Origin: Terriglobales bacterium | Lineage (GTDB): Bacteria > Acidobacteriota > Terriglobia > Terriglobales > Acidobacteriaceae | Length of the DNA stretch: 64,000 nt | Assembly: GCA_025462725.1 (NCBI GenBank) | Contig: JAOAPE010000011.1 | Coordinates: 310,001 to 374,000 of the forward strand | Direction of reading: 5' to 3' | Part shown: positions 46,144 to 56,600 of the stretch, one piece after another | Numbering within the stretch: position 1 is the stretch's first letter | Layout: each line of letters opens with the position of its first letter | The notes under the pieces: generated by a model | What the model saw: the letters and a program-made list of their open reading frames with translations, nothing else | The model's database searches: none | What the model was told of the DNA's origin: nothing | Program-made: the position numbers and the translations under genes

Positions 46144-46584
46144 ATGGCCCAAGTGTGTGTTGACAGAGTTGTAGGTGAGATTCTCGCCGGGTGGCGATAT
46201 GACATTTCTGGTCTCGCGCCGGAGATGCGCGAGGACTACGAGCAGCACTTCGCTGAATGTCAGCGCTGCCGCAGCAAACAACGCCTGCACCGCACTATCG
46301 ACTTTGCCCTCATCTTTATCGCCAGCGGTTCGGCTGTCGTCTTCCTGCTGGCCTTCGGTGCAATCAGGTATTTCAATCCTGCACGCGCTCTGCTGCTCGA
46401 GATCGGCGCCCTCAGCGGATTCGCCTTCTCCGCTTTCATGTGGGTGATCGTCGCCATTGCGACACCTGTTCCGGACGTCGTGGCCGGGGTTGCGAAGCAC
46501 CACGCCCGCAGACTCCACGAGCGGCTTCCGGAAGAGATACGCAGCCGGATTCCCGAAACGCTCTCTTCGAAAATTGAAGAGTAA
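46144..46584 (+). CDS. Membrane protein with putative zinc finger (anti-sigma-like)
   Basis: 146 residues. The N-terminal region has HFAECQRCRSKQRLH, an H-x3-C-x2-C zinc-binding pattern as in zf-HC2 anti-sigma factors. Two hydrophobic helices follow (LIFIASGSAVVFLLAFGA and LSGFAFSAFMWVIVAI), then a charged cytoplasmic end (HARRLHERLPEEIRSRI). No sigma factor gene is next to it, so the anti-sigma role is uncertain. Confidence 0.72.
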   Translation: MAQVCVDRVVGEILAGWRYDISGLAPEMREDYEQHFAECQRCRSKQRLHRTIDFALIFIASGSAVVFLLAFGAIRYFNPARALLLEIGALSGFAFSAFMWVIVAIATPVPDVVAGVAKHHARRLHERLPEEIRSRIPETLSSKIEE

Positions 46585-46586
46585 GC

Positions 46587-47558
46587 CTACTTTTCGGTCT
46601 CCAGCGCCCCGGTCAGGTCATTGATCGCTTTCACTCGATGTTCAATGCACCATCGTTCTACGTCGGAAACGATTCGTTCCGTAGCGCACGGATCGAAATA
46701 ATTTGCTGTTCCCACCTGTACCGCAGCCGCACCGGCCAGCATGAACTCGATCACGTCCTGCCCGGTCGTGATTCCGCCCATACCGATAACAGGGATGTCC
46801 ACCGAGTGTGCGGCTTCATAAACCATTCTCAGCGCGATAGGCTTGATTGCGGGACCTGAAAGCCCGGCGACAATATTGGATATGCGTGGCTTGCGCGTCT
46901 CCGCATCGATGGCCATCGCAACAAAGGTGTTGACCAGCGATATGGCATCCGCACCGGCGCTCTCTGCTGCTCGTGCCATGCGTGGAATACTGGTCACATT
47001 GGGCGACAGCTTTACGATCAGTGGTCTGCGCGATACGTTCTTTGCGCAGTACACAACTTCTTCCAGCAGCGTAGGATCAGCGCCGAATGCGATGCCGCCA
47101 TGTCGCGTGTTGGGGCAGCTTACATTCAATTCATATGCCGCAATGCCTTCGCCTTCGTTCAGTATCTTGATCGTCTCTTCGTAATCTTTCGTTGTGTAGC
47201 CAAAGACGTTGGCGATGACTTCAATATTTTTCTTTTTCTGGAGAATCGGGAGCTTTTCGTCGATGAATGCCCGAGCACCAATGTTTTGCAGGCCGATAGA
47301 ATTCAGCATTCCTGCGGATGTCTCAAACATTCGCGGCGGCGGATTGCCCGGCATCGGTTCGCGTGACAGGCCTTTTACGACGAATCCACCTAGGCGATCA
47401 AGGGAGACGATGTCTTCGAATTCGACGCCGTATCCAAATGTCCCGCTAGCAGCAATGACCGGGTTCTTGAATCGCAGCCCCGCGAAACTGACACTGAAGT
47501 CCGTGCCTGTATAACGCGACGGAGTCGTCGGCGCGCTTTGCGGAGTCTTAGCGCTCAT
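46587..47558 (-). CDS. pyrD: Dihydroorotate dehydrogenase (class 1)
   Basis: 323 residues. FMN enzyme of pyrimidine synthesis. Marks are FKNPVIAASGTFGYG, ELNVSCPNTRHGG (catalytic Cys, class 1), IVKLSPNVT, GMGGITTGQDVIEFM. A 25-residue Pro/Thr N-terminal extension comes first. The PyrK partner that would define class 1B is not in the window. Overlaps the phosphatase gene by 11 bp. Confidence 0.93.
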   Translation of the reverse strand: MSAKTPQSAPTTPSRYTGTDFSVSFAGLRFKNPVIAASGTFGYGVEFEDIVSLDRLGGFVVKGLSREPMPGNPPPRMFETSAGMLNSIGLQNIGARAFIDEKLPILQKKKNIEVIANVFGYTTKDYEETIKILNEGEGIAAYELNVSCPNTRHGGIAFGADPTLLEEVVYCAKNVSRRPLIVKLSPNVTSIPRMARAAESAGADAISLVNTFVAMAIDAETRKPRISNIVAGLSGPAIKPIALRMVYEAAHSVDIPVIGMGGITTGQDVIEFMLAGAAAVQVGTANYFDPCATERIVSDVERWCIEHRVKAINDLTGALETEK

Positions 47559-49188
47559 TCGGTTTCTCCACAGATTGCGTCGCAGATGAGGGGGCCGCTT
47601 GCGCCGGTGCCAGCGCTTCCGTCAGCACCCGGCCAACTGCGTGTGTAGGCTTGTTAATGCCCAGCAGGGAAGCGAGCGTTGTTGCCAGGTCCACTGGCTC
47701 GGTGTGTGTGCGATATGTCCCCGGCTGAAATGGGAGGCCGAAAAACAGCAGCGGCACATGCGTGTTGTAGTTGTAAGGGCTATAGTGCTCCGTTTGTTCC
47801 GGATAGGGCGACAAAAATAGCGGCGGTACAGCCATCACATACCATCCGCCGTAAGGCATGTAGCTGTGGAGATAGCGGCGTCCCAATTGCGTCGGCGGCA
47901 CGCTCCCTGTTGATACTTGCGCCTTGGTAAAGAAATCACGCGCGATTCCTAGTCGCACGACCGCTTCACCAACCATCTTCTCCGCGTCTGCTTCTTTTAG
48001 ATTGGCCGTGCTGAAGGTATCCCCGGAGAGATAAATGGAAGGCCATGCCACGCTCTTCACGTAATCTCCCGGCTTCCCCAGCTTTGTCGCGAGCTCTTTG
48101 TTCAATGATGCCGCAAGCGTCTTCTCATCGAACCGTGCAGCAGGTATGTGCATGGATTGCGCAACTTCCGGCATGGGCGCCGCGCCGTGGTCGGCAGAGA
48201 GCGCGATCCAAGTGTTTGCCAATCCCACCTGCCTTCCTAGAAAGCTGAAGAAATCGCCGAGTTGCTTGTCCAGCGCTAGCGTCATCGCCAACATTTCCGG
48301 CGAATCCGGCCCCACTTTGTGGCCAAGGATGTCATAAGAAGAAATGCTCACAACGAGCAAGTCGGTACTCGGTCCCAGGCCCAGTTTTTCATTTGTGATC
48401 AGATCTCGAACGAACTCAATTTGATAGTCGTTTGCAAATGGCGTGATTCCGACCACATCGTAAAAATTTAACTGCTTGCCCTTCTCGTTAGTGCGCTTGG
48501 TCGTGCGCAGGACTTTCCCATTCCCGTCCTTCCACTCCAGGTCCCAATACTTGTCCGCTCGATTGCTGCTATCAAATTTCTCTGCCCACTCCGGAAGCTG
48601 CTTCATGTAATAGCTCGATGTAACGAATCTTCCGGATTTATGCTCCAGCCAAAATGCCCCGTTAGCTGAGAAGCCCACCGGCAAAATCGCTGCGCGATCC
48701 TTAAGCGAGACGCCGAATGCTCGTGCCTTGCCGCCCGTTGCCAGCTTGAGTTCATCAGCTAGCGTGTCCGCAAGCAAGTTGTGTGGCGACGCGCCATCCT
48801 CATCGCTCGCGGCACCCACGATCCGCACGCTGTCGTCCTGCACTGAGGTGACAACCTTTTTCCGCGCCGAATCCCACCATTCGTTGTTCCCAATGCCGTG
48901 CCCATCGCTGTAAGCGCCAGTGCCTAGCGTCGCGTGTCCCGGAGCAGTCATAGTGATGGCGTAGTCGTAATAACACTCAGTGAAATTTGCGCCATGGTCC
49001 ATAAGCAGGCGAAAGCCATTCGGGCCTAACTGGTCCCGATACCGCTCCAAGTAGTCGCCGCGAAGCTGGTCCACCACGATGATGACCACCAATTTCGGAC
49101 GGCCGTTATAGGCCGATCCGAAACAAGCTGACGCAAGCAGAAGGACGACGACTGAGAGCACGATCCCTGAGCGCAATGTTTTGTGCAT
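47548..49188 (-). CDS. Secreted alkaline-phosphatase-superfamily enzyme (PafA-like)
   Basis: 546 residues from the ATG at 49188. Signal peptide (LSVVVLLLASACFGSAY), then VVIIVVDQLRGDYLERY, DYAITMTAPGHATLGTG with the nucleophile Thr, VSISSYDILGHKVGPDSPE and ALSADHGAAPMPEV. The pattern matches PafA-like phosphodiesterases/phosphatases. A frame-open upstream stretch to 49284 holds no signal. Probably transcribed with pyrD. Confidence 0.9.
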   Translation of the reverse strand: MHKTLRSGIVLSVVVLLLASACFGSAYNGRPKLVVIIVVDQLRGDYLERYRDQLGPNGFRLLMDHGANFTECYYDYAITMTAPGHATLGTGAYSDGHGIGNNEWWDSARKKVVTSVQDDSVRIVGAASDEDGASPHNLLADTLADELKLATGGKARAFGVSLKDRAAILPVGFSANGAFWLEHKSGRFVTSSYYMKQLPEWAEKFDSSNRADKYWDLEWKDGNGKVLRTTKRTNEKGKQLNFYDVVGITPFANDYQIEFVRDLITNEKLGLGPSTDLLVVSISSYDILGHKVGPDSPEMLAMTLALDKQLGDFFSFLGRQVGLANTWIALSADHGAAPMPEVAQSMHIPAARFDEKTLAASLNKELATKLGKPGDYVKSVAWPSIYLSGDTFSTANLKEADAEKMVGEAVVRLGIARDFFTKAQVSTGSVPPTQLGRRYLHSYMPYGGWYVMAVPPLFLSPYPEQTEHYSPYNYNTHVPLLFFGLPFQPGTYRTHTEPVDLATTLASLLGINKPTHAVGRVLTEALAPAQAAPSSATQSVEKPNER

Positions 49189-49293
49189 GTCTGGAATAGT
49201 GTAATTGAGTAGCCCGGTTTTTCGGACTCTGCAGCTCCGCTCTACCGAACTCTGCTTTTCAGGGTTGCTCTTTTTCCGGTACATTAAAGGATT

Positions 49294-50580
49294 ATGCTCG
49301 ACCTCGCGTTCGTTCGTGACAATCTGCCTTTCATCTCGGAGAAGCTCCGCCAGCGGGGGATGAATCCGGATGAACTCCTGCGCGACTTCACCAGCGTGGA
49401 CTCACAGCGTCGGCAGGTTATCACCGAGATGGAGACACTCAAGGCGCAGCGCAACCGCGCGTCTGAGGAAGTGGCCAAGCTTAAAAAGTCTGGCGGCGAT
49501 ATTGCTGAGCTCATCTCACAGACAAAATCCATGCGTGAGCACATCGAGTCATTGGAAAAGTCTGCAGCCGATTTCGATCAGCAACTTCAGGCGCTTCTGG
49601 CAGGAATCCCTAACATCCCGCATGAGAGTGTTCCTGTTGGTAAGCATGCAGACGACAACGTGGAAGTCCGCCGCTGGGGAAATCCTCCACGGTTTGATTT
49701 TGCTCCCAAGCCACACTGGGAACTCGGCGAGCAGCTAGGCATCCTGGATTTCGAGCGTGCGGCGAAAATCTCCGGCGCACGCTTCGCCGTGTACTGGGAT
49801 ATGGGCGCGAAGCTCGAGCGTGCCCTTGCCAGTTTCATGCTTGACCAACACACGCGTGAAAACGGATACACAGAAGTTCTTCCCCCGTACATGGTCAACT
49901 CTGACTCCATGTATGGCACCGGACAGCTGCCCAAGTTCGGAGGAGACCTGTTCAAGTGTGAGAACACTGACCTCTGGCTCATTCCCACGGCCGAAGTCCC
50001 GGTAACGAACCTTTATCGCGACGAAACGCTGGAGGGCGCGCGCTTACCGATTTCGCTGACCGCATACACGCCATGCTTTCGCAGCGAGGCCGGCTCCTAC
50101 GGCAAAGACGTACGCGGGATTATCCGGCAACATCAGTTCCAGAAAGTTGAGTTGGTGAAATTTGCCAAGCCGGAAGATTCATTTGCCGAACTGGAAAAGT
50201 TAACCGCGAACGCGGAATCCATCCTGCAAAAACTCGGCCTCCATTACCGCACCATGGCCTTGTGCACCGGAGACATGGGCTTCTCCTCCGCCAAAACTTA
50301 TGACATCGAAGTGTGGCTCCCGGGACAGCAACTCTTCCGGGAAATATCTTCGTGCTCGAATTTCGAATCGTTCCAAGCGCGCCGCGCGAACATCCGCTTT
50401 CGCCGTGAAGGCGCGAAGAAGGCGGAGCTCGTGCACACGTTGAACGGTAGCGCGCTGGCAGTCGGGCGCACATGGTTGGCCATTATGGAGAACTATCAGC
50501 AGGCAGATGGCAGCGTCATTGTCCCTGAGGCGCTGCGCCCCTATATGGGCGTGAACCGCATCACGGCAAAGAGGTTCTAG
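49294..50580 (+). CDS. serS: Seryl-tRNA synthetase
   Basis: 428 residues. Class II enzyme. N-terminal coiled-coil tRNA-binding arm (residues 30-110, [17 protein letters not shown]), then MFTGQ-type motif [27 protein letters not shown] (motif 2) and [18 protein letters not shown] (motif 3). Normal length. It diverges from the phosphatase gene. Confidence 0.97.
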   Translation: MLDLAFVRDNLPFISEKLRQRGMNPDELLRDFTSVDSQRRQVITEMETLKAQRNRASEEVAKLKKSGGDIAELISQTKSMREHIESLEKSAADFDQQLQALLAGIPNIPHESVPVGKHADDNVEVRRWGNPPRFDFAPKPHWELGEQLGILDFERAAKISGARFAVYWDMGAKLERALASFMLDQHTRENGYTEVLPPYMVNSDSMYGTGQLPKFGGDLFKCENTDLWLIPTAEVPVTNLYRDETLEGARLPISLTAYTPCFRSEAGSYGKDVRGIIRQHQFQKVELVKFAKPEDSFAELEKLTANAESILQKLGLHYRTMALCTGDMGFSSAKTYDIEVWLPGQQLFREISSCSNFESFQARRANIRFRREGAKKAELVHTLNGSALAVGRTWLAIMENYQQADGSVIVPEALRPYMGVNRITAKRF

Positions 50581-50639
50581 GCGATTTATTTGCGCCTCTT
50601 TGCCCCAGTGGCTCACAATGGTTACAAGAAACATCCTCA

Positions 50640-51014
50640 ATGAATAGAATCTGGCGCACAATTCGCGGCTATATCTGGTGGACATACGAACGCGGCAGCT
50701 TCCACTATGACGTGATGGTCACGGTCATCTTGCTGTTTATTTTCATTGCTCCGCACTACATTCCATTCAATGACAAACCTGTAGAGAGAGTTCCGCATCC
50801 AACCGTAGTAATAGTCAATCCAGATGGAGAAGGTGGATTTTTCTACCAGGTGGACGCCACCGCAGTAGGCAATAAACATGGGGCGGACATCAATGCAGCG
50901 CTTTTGCGCGTCATCGAGCCCATCGCTGGGGAAGTCCAGTTGGCGGATTACAAGGCTGTCACAGATCGCGCCGGAAAAGTGATTGCGTACAAGGTGCGTG
51001 TGAGTCGGCACTAA
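50640..51014 (+). CDS. Small single-helix membrane protein
   Basis: 124 residues. A short cytoplasmic head (MNRIWRTIRGYIWWTYERGS), one helix (VMVTVILLFIFIAPHYI) and a soluble tail with NPDGEGGFFYQVDATAV. The layout recalls ExbD/TolR (short head, one helix, periplasmic domain) but I cannot see the ExbD motif. It lies 30 bp before the LolA-like gene and may be co-transcribed. Confidence 0.75.
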   Translation: MNRIWRTIRGYIWWTYERGSFHYDVMVTVILLFIFIAPHYIPFNDKPVERVPHPTVVIVNPDGEGGFFYQVDATAVGNKHGADINAALLRVIEPIAGEVQLADYKAVTDRAGKVIAYKVRVSRH

Positions 51015-51043
51015 CGCCTGAAGAAGAGAATAGGAGCTTGTGA

Positions 51044-51766
51044 ATGCGAAGAACGATGGCAATGCGACTGGCTACTATTGTACTGGCGTTACTGGCCATC
51101 TCTTCTGCAGCGCAAACAAAAGCTGCACCGGCCGCGGGTGCACCGTCCACCTCCAGCCTCGAACAAGTTCTCACGCAGCTTGACGCCGCCGCCGCAAACT
51201 TCAAGTCTGCGCAAGCGGATTTCCAATGGGATCAATACCAGAAAGTCGTGAACGAAACAGACGTTCAAAAAGGGAAGGTCTATTTCGAGAAGCGCGGTCA
51301 CGAAACTCTGATGTCCGCCGAAATCACCGATCCTGACAAGAAAACCTTATTGTTCAGCGACGGCAAGATTCGCTTGTATCAACCGCGCATCGACCAAGTC
51401 ACCGAATACTCCGCCGGCAAGAATCGCGATGAAGTGGAAAGTTTTCTCGTTCTCGGCTTCGGCAGCCGAGGGCACGATCTGCTGAAATCCTTTGACGTAA
51501 AGTACGACGGCCAGGAACTTGTGGACGGCGTAAAGGCTTCGAAACTCGAACTCACTCCCAAAGCGGCAAAAGTGAAAAGCATGTTCGAGCGCATCATTAT
51601 TTGGCTCGACACCGCAAGGGATGTTTCCATAAAACAGCAGGCATTCGAGCCAAGCGGTGATTACCGCATCGCGAATTACACCAATATCAAAGTCAATTCG
51701 AAGATGCCTGAAGACGTTTTCAAACTCAAGACCACTGGCAAGACCAAGGTGGTTACGCCCCAATAG
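51044..51766 (+). CDS. LolA-like outer-membrane lipoprotein carrier
   Basis: 240 residues. Signal peptide (LATIVLALLAISSAAQT) and a LolA/LppX-type half-barrel: LEQVLTQLDAAAANFKSAQADF, GKVYFEKRGHETLM, DGKIRLYQPRIDQVTEY, ELTPKAAKVKSMFERI and INVNSKMPEDVFKLK-type end. Carries lipoproteins from inner to outer membrane. Preceded by GGAG. Confidence 0.85.
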   Translation: MRRTMAMRLATIVLALLAISSAAQTKAAPAAGAPSTSSLEQVLTQLDAAAANFKSAQADFQWDQYQKVVNETDVQKGKVYFEKRGHETLMSAEITDPDKKTLLFSDGKIRLYQPRIDQVTEYSAGKNRDEVESFLVLGFGSRGHDLLKSFDVKYDGQELVDGVKASKLELTPKAAKVKSMFERIIIWLDTARDVSIKQQAFEPSGDYRIANYTNIKVNSKMPEDVFKLKTTGKTKVVTPQ

Positions 51767-51792
51767 TAGTACACCGGTGTTACGGAACAATA

Positions 51793-51824
51793 TTGCTTGT
51801 ACAAGCAACGAATCGGTGTAATAT
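51793..51824 (+). promoter_or_regulatory. Perfect 16-bp palindrome with a -10 element
   Basis: TTGCTTGTACAAGCAA (51793-51808) is its own reverse complement; TAATAT follows at 51819-51824, so the palindrome overlaps the likely -35. A second palindrome ACACCGGTGT lies at 51771-51780. Confidence 0.6.
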
Positions 51825-51869
51825 CGCGTCTGAAAGAGGACAAGTCCTGCGTGATCTTATTGGTTCCCC

Positions 51870-52082
51870 ATGGCAAAAGTTTTCACAATCCCAGTAGCTC
51901 CCGACCCCAGCAAGCGCCGGGCAATTAAGCGCACACCCGATCCCCGATACGTCGAGGGGCAGCGACTTTTGGTTGAGGCCATGACGTATTTGGCGAAGTC
52001 TGACCCCAAGAACAATCGCGACGCTGTGAATCTTCTCTCTGAGCATTTCCGCACGCGCTTCCGCATGAGCGATCACCCGTAA
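51870..52082 (+). CDS. Small basic protein of unknown function
   Basis: 70 residues. Basic, N-terminal half RAIKRTPDPRYVEGQRLLVEA, then SDPKNNRDAVNLLSEHF and a C-terminal FRTRFRMSDHP. No signal or helix span. Its start stands 60 bp after a palindrome-carrying promoter, which supports a real gene. Confidence 0.65.
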   Translation: MAKVFTIPVAPDPSKRRAIKRTPDPRYVEGQRLLVEAMTYLAKSDPKNNRDAVNLLSEHFRTRFRMSDHP

Positions 52083-52095
52083 AGCTCTTTTGCTC

Positions 52096-53544
52096 TCAAG
52101 CTGCGATTTTCGCGACCGCTCTTTTCCCAAATCTCTCACGCAGGTTTTCGTAACTCGAGTGAAGCGCAGCCGCTGCAATGACCAGGATCACGGGGAAGCA
52201 TTCCAGCATGTAGCGCGGTTCCGGATTTTCAATGGTCGAAAAGAACATGGTTCGCAGAAGCATAAATCCCAGTAGCAATCCATAACCGCGAACCGCGCGA
52301 AATCTGACCCCGACGACGGCCGCAGCTACCAGCAACAGATTCAACGTGCCGTATGCGATTGCAATCCACGACTCCAGCGGATCGTCGAATGTCCACCAAC
52401 GTGGCTCGACGGGCAGCATCTCCGTCCGCGGACGCAGCCACATATCCGTCGCCCTCAGCATTGGCAGCCACACGTAATATCGCAACGGCTTGTGCGCAAT
52501 GCGCTCGCGCGCGAGTTCAGCGAAACCCGCGTCAGTTTCCGGAGTTAGCATCAGTGTGTTGTTGAACTCGGACAGCAACTGTTCCGTGCGCTCGCGCTCT
52601 TCAGCAGAATCAAACGCTCGCGGCGGCAGGGAACTGAGGTAGACCGTTTCTCCCGGCGTTTCAGTTGACACTTTCCAGAACACATCTTCTACCGAAACAT
52701 ATTCCACCATCCACGTCTTCACCCAGTGGTTGAAGCCTGCGGGCACATATTCATCGGGAGAGTTGGCATATCTGGGAGCAAGCGGCTGAATAACGTGAAA
52801 CATTCGCCAATTACGGACAGTCCAGGGAGCCAGCGGAGCGACCGAGATCACAGTTACGACCAGCGCAGCTGCGAAGTATCGCTTCCCATCGGCGTCCGAA
52901 ACAGATCTGGAAACCAACCACAGCCCGATTGAAACTAGCAACAGTCCGCCGTCGGGTCGAAGCAAGATGCCCGCCCCGATCGCCAAACCGCTTCCAGCCC
53001 AAGCCCTCCACGCGCTGCGCTTTTCCTCAATCGCTCGCGTACCTTTCAGCGCCAGCAAAATCGCAAATGCAGTAAAAAAGATTGCCAACGTCTCTGTGAG
53101 CGGCAGCGCAATGTAGTTCGCCGTGAAAGGACACGCTGCCGCCAAGACGAACGCTACGCGCGCTGTCCCCTCAGACTGAAAAAATTCCCACGCAAGTGCC
53201 GCGACCACAAAGCACGTCGCCAGATCCACAAACATCTGCACATAAAGGATCGGCAGCATGCTCGTCGTGTGAAAAAGCGCAAAAATCGCGGCCATAAATG
53301 CCGGATACCCAGGCACTCGGATCAGAGTCGCCACGGGAACACCATTTTCCGTCAACGCAAACACGCCATGATGTAGCCAATTGTTGGCGATATCGGCATA
53401 GATCAGGGAATCGCCGTTGATGTTTGCGAATCGCACGATGAATAGCAGCCGCAGCGCGACTGCAGCCACGCTCCCGGCCAAAAATGTCCACCGATATTTA
53501 CGAATCAACTCGCGCACGGAATTGAGTATAGATGCCCCAGCCAT
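52096..53544 (-). CDS. GT39-type (ArnT/PMT-like) membrane glycosyltransferase
   Basis: 482 residues, ten or more hydrophobic segments. First luminal loop INGDSLIYADIANNWLHHG holds the acidic catalytic Asp typical of GT-C enzymes. TLIRVPGYPAFMAAIF, CPFTANYIALPLTETLAIF follow. Uses polyprenyl-phosphate sugars to glycosylate lipids or proteins. Divergent from the GH18-NodB-GT2 gene by 61 bp. Confidence 0.88.
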   Translation of the reverse strand: MAGASILNSVRELIRKYRWTFLAGSVAAVALRLLFIVRFANINGDSLIYADIANNWLHHGVFALTENGVPVATLIRVPGYPAFMAAIFALFHTTSMLPILYVQMFVDLATCFVVAALAWEFFQSEGTARVAFVLAAACPFTANYIALPLTETLAIFFTAFAILLALKGTRAIEEKRSAWRAWAGSGLAIGAGILLRPDGGLLLVSIGLWLVSRSVSDADGKRYFAAALVVTVISVAPLAPWTVRNWRMFHVIQPLAPRYANSPDEYVPAGFNHWVKTWMVEYVSVEDVFWKVSTETPGETVYLSSLPPRAFDSAEERERTEQLLSEFNNTLMLTPETDAGFAELARERIAHKPLRYYVWLPMLRATDMWLRPRTEMLPVEPRWWTFDDPLESWIAIAYGTLNLLLVAAAVVGVRFRAVRGYGLLLGFMLLRTMFFSTIENPEPRYMLECFPVILVIAAAALHSSYENLRERFGKRAVAKIAA

Positions 53545-53605
53545 GCCTGCAATCGCCGTTTGACCTGCATCTCTCCCCGGCTTACGATTGAGTAACTACC
53601 CTCCC

Positions 53606-56600
53606 ATGTCGAAGCCAATCTTCTATGATCCTGACCGACGTCGCTGGAAACGCCTGCGCACGTTATTGGATTTCGTAGGAATCGTCATCACGATCGTTAT
53701 AGTGGTGTTTTTGATCTCGACTCTTCGCAGCGAAACGCTTCCGAACCTTCTTCTGCCGGACCAGCGCAAGCCCTATCACGCGTTGAAAGAAAAAGAAAAA
53801 GCCAGCCGCCGCAATGTCGCCAAGAAGCCGCCCAAATCCACGGGCGGTAATGCCGAAGCCGGCACTATCGGCGACGGCCCCCGCGCGGCCTTTTACGTCC
53901 AATGGGACGCGGGCAGTTTCTCCTCCCTGAAGCAATACTATCCGCAGATCGACATTCTCTTCCCGGAATGGCTGCACGTGCTCACGCCGGACGGCCGCGT
54001 GCAAGCCGTCACGAGCGAGAACAAACTTTTCGACATCTCTCAATCCGGCCGCATCCTCGCGCCGGACGACAAAGTCATGCCGTTCTTGAAGTCTGAGAAC
54101 GCCGCCACGCAAGTGATTCCGCTGGTCAACAATTTCCAGCCTGTCACAAAGCAGTGGTTGGACAACATCGGCGAGTTCCTCAACAACGCAGATGGCCGCC
54201 GCAACTTCGTCCAGCAGATGGACGCCCTTATGGCCTCCGACAAATACAAGGGCCTCTCCATTGACTTCGAAGAGATCCCGCTGAAGTCGCAGCCCGGATA
54301 CCGCGCTCTCATCAAGCAACTGTATGACGACTTCCACCCGCGCGGATTGAAGCTATACGTCAACGTCCCAGTGGACGACAAGGATTTCGACTACAAGTTC
54401 CTCGCTGCCAACTCCGACGGCCTCGTGCTTATGAACTACGACGAGCATCAATCCGGCGGCGGCCCCGGCGCTATCGCCAGCCAGGATTGGTTCGAGACCA
54501 ACCTGCGTAATGCTCTTAAGGACATTCCCCGCGAGAAGGTCATGTGCGCCATCGGCAACTATGGATATGACTGGAGCACAACGCCGGGCAGGACCAAGCG
54601 CAGCGAACGAAAAGTCGTCAACGCGATTACTGTCTCCGCGCAGGAAGCATGGCTGTCAGCGAAAGAATCCGAAGTGGATGTTGAACTCGATCCTGACACG
54701 CTTAACCCACACTTCGCTTTCATCGAAGATGACAAGGTCCAGCATGACATCTGGTTTCTCGACGCTGTGTCCGCAGTGAACGAGATGCGCACAGCCAATC
54801 AGCTTGGCATTGACAGCTTCGCGCTGTGGCGTCTCGGTTCAGAAGACCGCTCGCTCTGGGCCATCTGGGACGCCCCCAGCTTGCCTGATATCGCGCAAAA
54901 ATTGCGCCGCGTTCCGCCCGGACAAGACGTTGACTTCGAAGGACATGGCGAGGTCATGCGCATCGAGCAGAAGCCCCTCGCCGGAGAGCGCGTTGTCGGC
55001 ACAATTGATTCCGATACTGGTCTCATCACGAGCGAGACGATGAAGTTGCTGCCGACTCCGTATCGAATCGCACAGTACGGATCGAAGCCGAAGACAGTAT
55101 CGTTCACCTTTGACGATGGCCCTGATCCAACATTCACGCCACAGATTCTCGACGTTTTAAAAAGAGAGAACGTGAAAGCGACGTTCTTTCTCATCGGCAT
55201 CCAAGCCGATAAATATTCCGGACTCACTCGCCGCATCTACAAAGAAGGCCATGAGATCGGCAATCACACTTTCACTCATCCCGACGTCAGCAGCATCGGC
55301 CGCCGATACATGGAGATTGAACTCAATCTCACAGAGCGATATTTCGCCAGCGAGATCGGTGTTAAACCTATCTACTTCCGCCCGCCGTATTCGGTGGACG
55401 AAGAGCCTGACACCGCAGATCAAGTGCGTCCGCTGGAGGTCGTCGAGAACCGCGGATACATCACCGTCGGCAACAAGATCGATCCCAACGACTGGCATGA
55501 CAATCCCGCGCCCGCGCCGGAAGAAATCGTTGCCAGCGTGCTCGCCAGTCTCGACAAGGGCAACATCATCCTGCTGCACGACGGCGGCGGAAATCGCGCG
55601 CAGACCGTCCGCGCTCTGCCGTTGCTCATCTCCGAACTGAGAAAGCGCGGATACGCAATCGTTCCCGTCTCTGAACTATTGGGCAAGAGCCGCGAAGAAG
55701 TCATGCCGCACATCGCTTCCGGCGAGCAGTTCACGGCCAGCATTGACCGTTTTGCTTTCTTCCTCTTCTGGCTCGTCAATCAGGGGATTGTCGGCATCTT
55801 CTTCGTCGGCGACTTCCTTATGACCGGACGATTGCTCTTCGTCGGCGTTGCCGCCATTGCGGACCGCATTCGCGGTAACCATCCTGAATTGTTGCCCGGC
55901 GCGGAATCGTATCGGCCAACTGTTGCCATCATCGTTCCCGCATTCAACGAAGAGAAAGTCATCGAACGCACTCTGCGGTCGGTGCTCGCCTCGAATTATC
56001 CGAACATCAAAGTCATTATGGTGGACGACGGTTCCACCGATGACACTTATAACATCGCCCGCAAGCTGTTCACCGCCGAGATTGCCGATGGGCGTTTGCT
56101 CGTACTCACCCAGAAGAATGCCGGCAAAGCTGCCGCCGCGAACTTCGGGCTTCAGCATGTGAACGAAGAGGTCTTCGTTGCCATTGATGCTGATACCTTC
56201 ATCGCTCCAAACGCCGTCGCTTACCTGGTCGCGCATTTTGCGAATCCAAAGATCGGCGCCGTCGCCGGCAATGCGAAGGTCGGAAACCGCATCAACGTCT
56301 GGACCCGCTGGCAGGCGCTGGAATACATCACTAGCCAGAACTTCGAGCGTCGCGCGCTTAATCTCGTCGGCGCTGTCAGCGTCGTTCCCGGCGCGATCGG
56401 CGCGTGGCGAACATCCGCGGTCAAAGCCGCTGGCGGATATCCGTTCGACACTGTTGCCGAAGACGCTGACCTGACTATGTCGCTTCTTCAGAGCGGATAC
56501 GAAGTCCACTACGAAGACCGCGCTCTCGCTTACACAGAAGCTCCAATGAACGCTCGCGGACTTATGCGCCAGCGTTTTCGCTGGTCATTCGGGATACTGC

